Assembly: GCA_964396385.1 (NCBI GenBank)
Contig: CAYNFH010000151.1
Location: 1-16,809, forward strand
Length of the DNA: 16,809 nucleotides
From: CAYNFH01 sp964396385
GTDB taxonomy: Bacteria > Armatimonadota > Chthonomonadetes > Chthonomonadales > CAJBBX01
Direction of reading: 5' to 3'
Part shown: positions 5,190 through 11,314 of the stretch, in pieces
Position numbering within the stretch: the stretch's first letter is position 1
Layout of the letters: each line of letters starts with the position of its first letter
The notes under the pieces: generated by a model
Told to the model about the DNA's origin: nothing
Seen by the model: the letters and a program-made list of their open reading frames with translations, nothing else
Databases searched by the model: none
Made by a program: the position numbers and the translations under genes

Positions 5190-6725
5190 CTACGGTGTCA
5201 CGTTGATGTGCAGGACGGAGACGCAGTTGGCCGGATAGTAGGTGGTGAACTTTTTCTGCGACTGCTGGGTGGACGTGAGGCTCCACGGACCGTAGTGCGC
5301 GATGAGCGCGGAGCCGTCGAACTTGGTCTGGTACATGTCGTACGAGGAGCCGATGCTCGATAGCGCGCTCAGGTCGTACGTTACGTTCTGCGCGGTCCCA
5401 TAGTTCACGGTGGTGATGACCAACTGGCCCGCTGTGGGGTCGTAGGCGAAGATCGTGTTGGTATCGTTGCTCTTCCAGATGTGCTGGCCGGGCTTGATGA
5501 ACTGGGTGAAGGTGGCGTAGACGTAGTACTTGGTGTAGACCCAGGTGGTTGCGCCGGAGGAGTAGTCCGCGTTGATGAGTCCCCACGCGGGCGAGTTGGA
5601 AGTGGACGACTCAACGGGCTGCCAGTAACACCAGACCGTGGGCCGCTCATAGTTCACGTCCTCCGTGATGGTGGTGCAGAGCGCCTGTCCGCTGCCGTCG
5701 TTGTCCCCGTACTCCGTACACCAGAGCTCCCGGCTGCCGATAGCCGTACGGAAGTTCTGGCGTCCGGTATTGTCCCGGTACGGCGAGCTGCCGTAGTAGC
5801 TGTGTGTGGTTACCAGCCCCACGTCTCCCTGCACGGTGCTGCCGAAGCTGTTCCAGGTGTTGGTGGCCGTGCCGGGGTCGTTCTCATCGGACGCGGCGAT
5901 CTTCACGCCGGTCTGCCCGGCCCCGTTCAGCGCGCTGCGGAGCTGCGGGATTACGCTTGCCTGCGACCCGGAGCCGAAGGTGCAGCCCTCCTGCGAGCAG
6001 CCGTCGGCGATGTCCCACCAGTAGGCGGAGGGCTCGTTGAAAGCTTCCACGGACTCTACGCTGACGCCCCAGTTGGCGTTCGCGAACTTAACCACCTGGG
6101 CCAGGTAGTTGCAGAACCAGTTGTAGTAGGTGCTGTTGAGGTTGTCACCCCGGGTCTGCGCCCCATTGGTGCTCTTGGAGTTGGTCATCCACCACATGGG
6201 GGAGTCGGAGAAGAACTGGAGGTGGTTGACGCCACGGTCGCGCGCCATCCACATCATGTTGCGCTGGGCTGAATCGGCATTCCAGTTCCAGCCGCTGGTG
6301 GTGGGGTCCCAACTGCTCCAGACGCCAGGCCAGTAGCCCTGGATATCCTTGTACCAGGGGGTGCTGTTGTAGAGGGTGTTGCCCGATCCACCGCCGCCGA
6401 TGTTGTAGCGGACCACATTGAGATGGAGCGGCGGCAGGGTGACGTTGGTGTTGTTGTACGTGACCGTGCCTCCGTTGCCGAAGAGGATGTCGGCATAGGT
6501 GGATCCGTACGAGGTGAGCGCGACGGCGTTGGCCCACCAGGAGAGGGAGCATCCCCAGCCTTTCCAGGTGCAATCCGAGGACTCCGTAGCTGTGGCGGTG
6601 TAGTCCGCCGAGGCGGAGCCGCAGCAGAGGATGAGCAGGGCCACCAGGAGATAGGTGATAGGTGATAGGTGATGTGGCCGGCGGGGCCGGCATTGCAGGA
6701 GACGAACGATGGTGTTGCAGTGCAT
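5190..6725 (-). CDS. Secreted glycoside hydrolase family 30, endo-beta-1,6-galactanase-like
   Basis: The product has 511 residues. A signal peptide is clear, with hydrophobic 'ITYLLVALLILCC' and cleavage after 'GSASA' at about residue 40. The catalytic TIM barrel begins 'WKGWGCSLSWWAN' (54-66), the GH30 entrance motif. Next come 'LNVVRYNIGGGGSGN' (102-116), the acid/base in 'EAFNEPSAYWW' (E231), 'THSYYG' (307-312) and the nucleophile in 'LWCTEYGDND' (E338). The C-terminal beta domain ends 'VSVLHINVTP'. The GWG-SLSWWA start with NEP-S-WW and TEYGD-DG resembles GH30 beta-1,6-galactanases, which cut the side chains of arabinogalactan. Other GH30 activities (beta-1,6-glucanase, glucosylceramidase, fucosidase) are less likely. 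GGAGGA lies 6 bases before the ATG at 6725. A heptamer repeat is embedded in the signal-peptide coding region (6650-6673). Related enzymes are frequent in fungi and Actinomycetota, so transfer is possible. Confidence 0.87.
   Translation of the reverse strand: MHCNTIVRLLQCRPRRPHHLSPITYLLVALLILCCGSASADYTATATESSDCTWKGWGCSLSWWANAVALTSYGSTYADILFGNGGTVTYNNTNVTLPPLHLNVVRYNIGGGGSGNTLYNSTPWYKDIQGYWPGVWSSWDPTTSGWNWNADSAQRNMMWMARDRGVNHLQFFSDSPMWWMTNSKSTNGAQTRGDNLNSTYYNWFCNYLAQVVKFANANWGVSVESVEAFNEPSAYWWDIADGCSQEGCTFGSGSQASVIPQLRSALNGAGQTGVKIAASDENDPGTATNTWNSFGSTVQGDVGLVTTHSYYGSSPYRDNTGRQNFRTAIGSRELWCTEYGDNDGSGQALCTTITEDVNYERPTVWCYWQPVESSTSNSPAWGLINADYSSGATTWVYTKYYVYATFTQFIKPGQHIWKSNDTNTIFAYDPTAGQLVITTVNYGTAQNVTYDLSALSSIGSSYDMYQTKFDGSALIAHYGPWSLTSTQQSQKKFTTYYPANCVSVLHINVTP
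6650..6673. repeat. Heptamer tandem repeat (GATAGGT) inside a signal-peptide coding region
   Basis: GATAGGT is repeated perfectly at 6650-6656, 6657-6663 and 6664-6670, with a partial fourth unit to 6673. Read leftward, it encodes residues HLSPITYL of the galactanase signal peptide. Because 7 is not a multiple of 3, successive units are read in different frames. A GC palindrome (GGCCGGCGGGGCCGGC) follows at about 6675-6690, so the whole may be a small inserted repeat. Confidence 0.85.
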
Positions 6726-6779
6726 TCGGATTCCTCCATCAGAACGCGCGAGTGCGCCGAGGGCGCAACAAGTGCCTGT

Positions 6780-6811
6780 CGCCCCGGCTAAACTACTTTA
6801 GCTCTGGGGCG
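6780..6811. repeat. Imperfect hairpin in the leader of the galactanase gene
   Basis: CGCCCC (6780-6785) pairs with GGGGCG (6806-6811). Inside it, GCTAAA (6787-6792 region) pairs with TTTAGC (6797-6802) around a 4-base loop, with a 2-3 base internal bulge. It lies in the 163-base interval between the thioredoxin-like gene and the galactanase start. On the leftward strand no T-tract follows the stem. It could be a 5' leader structure of the galactanase message or an interspersed repeat. Confidence 0.6.
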
Positions 6812-6888
6812 AAAAACACGCATGTCTCCTGATTAGAACCACCTGTCCCCTAACTACGCATCAACTCCCCGCTCGTTCCATCGGTGGA

Positions 6889-8070
6889 TCAGCCCGTGGC
6901 GCTCTCGGCCAGCAGTCGCTCTACCGCGGACCGGAAGGTAGCGAAGTCTCGCTCTCCCTCCCACCGGTAGCGCACCCGGCCTTGCCGGTCGATGAGAACG
7001 GACACCGGCACCTCGTGGATGTTGCCGTAGGCGGCCTGAACAGGCTCCTGCGCCATGGCCTGGCGGTACGGCACGCCGTGCTTGGCGCACCAGTTGCGGA
7101 GGCTGTCCGCACTGTCTTCGGAGAGGGCGATGCCCAGGATATCAAAGCCCCGGTCGTGGTCGGCATTATAGAGGCGGACCAGGTCCGGGACCTCCTGCTT
7201 GCAAGGCGGGCACCAGGTACCCCAGAAGTTGAGCAGGGTCACCCGTCCTCGCTGGGAGGCCAGGCTGGCGGTTCGGCCATCCACGTCCGGCAGCGTGAAG
7301 TCCGGCGCCGGATCGGCGCGCGTAGGCTCGACGGGCGGCACGTTGACGTACTGAGGCGGAATGCGCTCATGCGCCTGCTGGGCCGTCCACCAGGTGTGCC
7401 ACTGGCGTGCGGCCTTTTCCTGCGCGCTGGCGGACGAGAGCGCCTTGGGCTGCCACGGCTTCCCCGTAAGCCGGCGCAGCGTCGCCATGACGGTGATGCG
7501 TACCGCCCGGTCCGGGTCGTCTGTAGCAGCGACCAGCGCCGGAATGGTGCGGCGGTCGACGATGGAGTGATGCGCCTTGACCAGCGTAAAGAGCTGGGCG
7601 GACGCGGCGTCGCGGATCCAGTAGTCGTCGTCCTTGAGGCCGGCCAGCAGTGTCCGCAGGCCGCGATCTTGATCCACATTCGGGAGCACCTCCATGGCCC
7701 GCTGGCGCACCACGGAGGAGGAGTCCTGAAACGCGCGCTCCAGGGCGTCCGCCACCGCGGGACTCCGGTAGCTTCCCAGCGTGTCTACGGCGGCGTACCG
7801 CAGGCTCGGGCTAGGGTCTCGCACTAATTTGAGGAGCAGGGGAAGACGGCCGCTCACCTCTGTCTTGTCCAGAAGTGCGTTCAGCGCCGCGGGAGCTTCA
7901 TCCGTGTCTCCCTGGAGCGGCGGCGCTTCGGATTCAGCCACCCGGCGGTCGTGGCTCATTCGAATAACGCCGGCCATCCCGATGAGCATGAGCCCTACGG
8001 CGGCGACTAACCAGGCGGTGCGGCCCGTTCGATTGGCGGGCAGCTCCGCTTGCCGGATTCCGTTGTGCAT
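6889..8070 (-). CDS. Membrane-anchored HEAT-repeat protein with C-terminal TlpA-type thioredoxin domain
   Basis: The product has 393 residues. A single N-terminal membrane segment (19-36, 'AWLVAAVGLMLIGMAGVI') anchors it, with the rest predicted outside the cytoplasm. Residues about 60-205 form HEAT-like alpha-solenoid repeats ('PSPSLRYAAVDTLGSYRSP', 'SSSVVRQRAMEVLPNV', 'DDYWIRDAASAQLFTLV', 'DPDRAVRITVMATLRRL'). Residues about 253-390 are a TlpA/ResA-like thioredoxin fold: 'APDFTLPDVDG', 'LLNFWGTWCPPCKQEVPDL' with redox Cys287 and Cys290, and the cis-proline loop 'EVPVSVLID' with Pro355. Such domains reduce disulfides, for example during cytochrome c maturation, which would suit the window's CxxCH protein, but a partner cannot be assigned. 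GGAG lies 6 bases before the ATG. The solenoid-thioredoxin fusion is uncommon and suggests a protein-docking role. The gene is divergent from the rightward gene at 8292. Confidence 0.88.
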   Translation of the reverse strand: MHNGIRQAELPANRTGRTAWLVAAVGLMLIGMAGVIRMSHDRRVAESEAPPLQGDTDEAPAALNALLDKTEVSGRLPLLLKLVRDPSPSLRYAAVDTLGSYRSPAVADALERAFQDSSSVVRQRAMEVLPNVDQDRGLRTLLAGLKDDDYWIRDAASAQLFTLVKAHHSIVDRRTIPALVAATDDPDRAVRITVMATLRRLTGKPWQPKALSSASAQEKAARQWHTWWTAQQAHERIPPQYVNVPPVEPTRADPAPDFTLPDVDGRTASLASQRGRVTLLNFWGTWCPPCKQEVPDLVRLYNADHDRGFDILGIALSEDSADSLRNWCAKHGVPYRQAMAQEPVQAAYGNIHEVPVSVLIDRQGRVRYRWEGERDFATFRSAVERLLAESATG

Positions 8071-8164
8071 TTTCTGCTCCTACCTCCGGCGGCACGCGCC
8101 GCCTCACTCTGATGATGTGTGCGAATCTCGAGGGCCCGGGCCTGAATTCCATCCAAAGATGGGG

Positions 8165-8193
8165 TTGCTACAAATCTCCCGCTCGCGTAAAAT
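8165..8193 (+). promoter_or_regulatory. Candidate sigma70-type promoter for the 8292 gene
   Basis: TTGCTA (8165-8170, 4 of 6 to the -35 consensus) is separated by 17 bases from TAAAAT (8188-8193, 5 of 6 to the -10 consensus). It lies in the 221-base divergent interval and would give a leader of about 90 bases before the start at 8292. This rests on consensus matching only. Confidence 0.4.
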
Positions 8194-8291
8194 GCCCGTA
8201 CGGCCGCTCGATGGTGATACGCGGGCCGGTTTCGCGGCTTCGCTGGACATGTTATGACTATACCAAACGGAAGGCTCAGGGGAGGACAAAC

Positions 8292-8798
8292 ATGCGACGC
8301 ATGACAGGGGTCGGCTTCATCGCTGTATTGGCGTGTATGGCGTCCATGGCAGGAGCAGATACCAGCAATCAGGCGGTAAGTAAGGCCTTGGCGCGGCGAT
8401 ATGCGGACGTGACTCGCGCGTTCCAGCATCGGGATTCGAAGGCTTACGACAGCATCCTGGCGCCGGACTACTTCCTCAAGGTGCCTGGCGGCCGGGTCAT
8501 GACTCGCGAGATGGTGGAAGCGGACTTCGTGAGCCAGATGAACGCAGCCCGCGGTGTTACGTGGAGGCGGAGAATAGAGAAGCTGGCCGTGTCCGGCGAT
8601 GAGGCGGTGGCCACGGTAAGGGGCCACTTCCGCGCCACCATTGCCACACCGCGTGGACAGCCGCACAAGCAGGAGCTGGACGCGCTCACCCGTGATACGT
8701 GGGCCAAGACGAACGGAACCTGGAAGCTGAAGACCTCCGAGCTCCTGGAGATGCACACGACCCTGGATGGCAAGCCCGTGGGCCGCCCCGGCGGATAG
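8292..8798 (+). CDS. Exported NTF2/SnoaL-like (DUF4440-type) protein
   Basis: The product has 168 residues. A signal peptide spans 1-22 ('MRRMTGVGFIAVLACMASM', cleavage after AGA). The mature part fits a small cone-shaped NTF2-like fold: an N-terminal helix 'ARRYADVTRAFQHRDSKAYDSILAPDYFLKVPGG', then 'VTWRRRIEKLAVSGDEAVATVRGHFRATI', then 'RDTWAKTNGTWKLKTSELLEM'. The helix, the 'APDYF' turn and the terminal W-x-K strand are typical of DUF4440/SnoaL proteins. These can be enzymes or ligand-binding proteins, and function cannot be assigned here. The ATG at 8292 has GGGGAGG six bases upstream. The frame runs back to 8112 without support. A GC hairpin follows the gene, separating it from the protease gene. 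Confidence 0.8.
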   Translation: MRRMTGVGFIAVLACMASMAGADTSNQAVSKALARRYADVTRAFQHRDSKAYDSILAPDYFLKVPGGRVMTREMVEADFVSQMNAARGVTWRRRIEKLAVSGDEAVATVRGHFRATIATPRGQPHKQELDALTRDTWAKTNGTWKLKTSELLEMHTTLDGKPVGRPGG

Positions 8799-8844
8799 AC
8801 CGCAGCATAGACGCAGGGAATCTGTACCGTGGCGGGTGAATATC

Positions 8845-8867
8845 GGGCGGGGCTCATCGCCCCGCCC
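8845..8867 (+). terminator. GC hairpin, possible terminator
   Basis: GGGCGGGGC (8845-8853) and GCCCCGCCC (8859-8867) form a perfect 9-bp stem with loop TCATC, followed by ATTCCTTTG. The trailing sequence is only partly T-rich, so termination may be weak. It lies 47 bases after the stop of the 8292 gene and about 70 bases before the protease start. Confidence 0.55.
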
Positions 8868-8938
8868 ATTCCTTTGCTGGTGGAAGAACGTGACCGTCCC
8901 GCGTTCTGCCGGCGACCCTGAAACAGGAGCTGTCCTCC

Positions 8939-11053
8939 ATGATGTTCCGGTACTTGCGTAGCCGCCCCCTCTCCGTCTGTCTCATCGTACTATGTCTGGC
9001 GGCCACGGTCTGCCCAATCAGAGCGCAGGACCGGATCAAGACCATGCCGGGGTACGATCAGTACCAGCGCATGAGCAAGGAGATTCCCGGCTCCGTCATG
9101 CTCGGTGCGCTTGCAGTCTCGTGGCAGGACGGGGGCAAGGCGTTCCTATACCGGAAGGATGGCAAGGCCTACCGATTTGACATCGCCGCGGGCCGCGCGA
9201 CGGAAGTCGCGGGGTCCGAACCGGATGCGGTGGGTCCTCCGCCCGGGAGGGGACGGTACGGACGCTTGCGGCAGGCCGGGCCGGCGCGCGGGCGGCAGTT
9301 CACGTCGGCCACATCGCCTGACGGCAAGCTGAAGGCGGTCTATCGGGACCGAAACGTATGGATCAGTGGCGTGGACGGCGGCAACGAGGTCGCCGTCACC
9401 ACGGACGGCAGCGAGAAGACCCGCGTGAAGTACGGCACCGCGAGCTGGGTCTACGGCGAGGAGCTGGGCCAGACCACGGCCATGTGGTGGTCGCCGGACA
9501 GCCGGAAGCTGGCCTACTACCGCTTTGACGAGAGCAAGGTGCCGGACTACTACCTGGCGCTGAACCAGACCAAACTGCAGAGCACGATGGACGTCGAGCC
9601 GTACCCCAAGGCCGGCGTGGACAACCCCGTGGTGGACCTGTTCATCTACGACGTCGCGTCCCGAAAGAGCGTACACGCCGACGTGCGAGACGGCAAGCCG
9701 TTCGATAACGCGGTGCTTGGCCACTATGTCTATCACGTCTCCTGGTCGACGGATGGCCGGGAGCTGCTGTTCAACCGGACCAACCGCCGGCAGAACATTA
9801 TGGAGCTGACCGCCTGCGACCCGGAGACGGGCAGGTGCCGGCCGGTAGTGCATGAGGAGTGGCTGTCGAGCTGGACGGAGAACACCCCGTCTGTGCAGTT
9901 CCTGAAGGATGGCCGCCGGTTCATCTGGACCTCCGAGCGCAACGGCTACCGGAACCTCTACCTGTACGACCTGAGCGGTAAGCTGCTGGCTACGCTTACG
10001 GACCACCCGTACGAGGTAGCGAGCATCGTGCGCGTGGACGAGGACGCGGGTCTGCTCTACTATATGGCGCGTGACGGGGAAAACCCGATGAAGCTGCAGC
10101 TCCACCGGGTGGGGCTGGACGGCCGGGGCGACCGGCGGCTTACCGACCCGGCGTTCGACCACACCGTCGATGTCGCTCCGGACGGCCGGCACTTCATCGA
10201 CGTCGAGCAGACCCACGACCAGCCGCCGTCAACGTGGCTGATGGACGCGAGCGGGAAGCCGCTGCAGGAGCTGGCCCGGAGCGACACGTCGAAATTCGAG
10301 CAGCTCGGTCTGAAACGTACGGAGCTGTTCACCTTCAAGGCGGCGGACAGCCAGACGGACCTCTATGGCATGCTACAGAAGCCCTCCAACTTCGATCCCA
10401 AGAAGAAGTACCCGCTCCTGGTGACGGTGTACGCCGGGCCGGAGACCAACGGCGCGCGGGAGACCTTCAGCCTGCCCAACACGCTGACGGAGTACGGCTT
10501 CCTGGTGGCCTCTCTGGACTCGCGCGGCGGCTCGGGCCGCGGCAAGCGGTTCCTGGAGACCCTTTATCTGAAGCTGGGCACCGTGGAGATAGACGACCAG
10601 GCGGCCGGCGTGAAGGCCCTGTGCGAGCGGCCCTACGTCGACAATGACCGCGTGGGGATCTTCGGCACGTCGTACGGCGGATTCGCCTCCGCGATGTGCC
10701 TGCTGCGCCATCCGGAAGCCTTCAAGGCGGCCTGCGCCATGTCTCCGCCGACGGACTGGCGGAACTACGACACTATCTACACGGAGCGGTACATGTGGAT
10801 CCCACAGGAGAACAAGGCGGGGTACGACGCGGGGAGCGCCATGACGTACGCGGATAAGCTGAGCGGCCGGCTGATGCTCTACTACGGCACGGCGGACAAC
10901 AACGTTCACCCATCCAACTCGCTGCAGCTCATCCGGGCGCTCCAGGAGGCGGGCAAGAGCTTCGACGTGCAGGTGGGCCCCGATCTTGGCCACTCCGCCC
11001 TGCGCCAGGAACGTATGATGGAGTTCTTCATCGAGAATCTGGTGATGCGGTGA
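8939..11053 (+). CDS. Dipeptidyl-peptidase IV-like serine protease (S9 family), exported
   Basis: The product has 704 residues and a signal peptide (1-30, 'LSVCLIVLCLAATVCPIRAQ'). Residues about 60-440 form the beta-propeller of DPP4-type enzymes, including the double-glutamate site 'WVYGEELG' (E174/E175) that grips the substrate amino terminus. The alpha/beta hydrolase domain (about 455-704) carries Ser578 in GTSYGG, Asp653 in 'YYGTADNNVHPSNS' and His685 in 'PDLGHSALR'. All three triad residues and the supporting 'LDSRGGSGRGKRF' segment are present, so it should be active, removing N-terminal dipeptides from peptides outside the cytoplasm. The nucleophile motif is GTSYGG rather than the usual GWSYGG. 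The AGGAG motif is 9 bases upstream of the first ATG; a second ATG follows immediately. A proline-rich loop at 99-120 ('GPPPGRGRYGRLRQAG') appears to be an insertion in the propeller. Confidence 0.9.
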   Translation: MMFRYLRSRPLSVCLIVLCLAATVCPIRAQDRIKTMPGYDQYQRMSKEIPGSVMLGALAVSWQDGGKAFLYRKDGKAYRFDIAAGRATEVAGSEPDAVGPPPGRGRYGRLRQAGPARGRQFTSATSPDGKLKAVYRDRNVWISGVDGGNEVAVTTDGSEKTRVKYGTASWVYGEELGQTTAMWWSPDSRKLAYYRFDESKVPDYYLALNQTKLQSTMDVEPYPKAGVDNPVVDLFIYDVASRKSVHADVRDGKPFDNAVLGHYVYHVSWSTDGRELLFNRTNRRQNIMELTACDPETGRCRPVVHEEWLSSWTENTPSVQFLKDGRRFIWTSERNGYRNLYLYDLSGKLLATLTDHPYEVASIVRVDEDAGLLYYMARDGENPMKLQLHRVGLDGRGDRRLTDPAFDHTVDVAPDGRHFIDVEQTHDQPPSTWLMDASGKPLQELARSDTSKFEQLGLKRTELFTFKAADSQTDLYGMLQKPSNFDPKKKYPLLVTVYAGPETNGARETFSLPNTLTEYGFLVASLDSRGGSGRGKRFLETLYLKLGTVEIDDQAAGVKALCERPYVDNDRVGIFGTSYGGFASAMCLLRHPEAFKAACAMSPPTDWRNYDTIYTERYMWIPQENKAGYDAGSAMTYADKLSGRLMLYYGTADNNVHPSNSLQLIRALQEAGKSFDVQVGPDLGHSALRQERMMEFFIENLVMR

Positions 11054-11138
11054 GACGGGGTTTAGGAGCGCACGGTCGGTCCCTTTGCGACCTATAATGT
11101 ACAATCAGGCACGTAGGCATCAATGTGGAGGCGCCATC

Positions 11139-11219
11139 ATGGTGAGGCGGACACGGGTCATGCACGAGATCGTAGCCGAGACCGAGAGGCTGCACCTCTA
11201 CGAAGAACCTTGTCACTAA
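11139..11219 (+). CDS. Possible 26-residue open frame or remnant of a longer gene
   Basis: The ATG at 11139 is preceded by GGAGG with 7 bases between, and opens 26 codons ending in TAA (MVRRTRVMHEIVAETERLHL then YEEPCH). A TATAAT hexamer occurs at 11093-11098, though without a convincing -35. The helical start looks like the beginning of a small antitoxin or DUF2281-like protein cut short, but that is a guess. The 261-base interval between the protease and the cytochrome-type gene contains nothing else I can support. Confidence 0.25.
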   Translation: MVRRTRVMHEIVAETERLHLYEEPCH

Positions 11220-11314
11220 GGCTCCCGTTTGTGGCCTAATTTAGAGGTAAGTCGCAATACGATGAATCTTCGGACCACTTACTGGCACGCCCTGGAGCCT
11301 ATCGCAGTACCGAT

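Noticed and set aside
9146..10216. Leftward open frame of 356 codons opposite the protease
   Set aside because: It is an antisense shadow of the S9 propeller domain with no recognisable motif or ribosome binding site.
11061..11098. Promoter with TATAAT at 11093-11098
   Set aside because: The -10 match is perfect, but I see no acceptable -35 at 16-18 bases upstream. It is mentioned only in connection with the small open frame.
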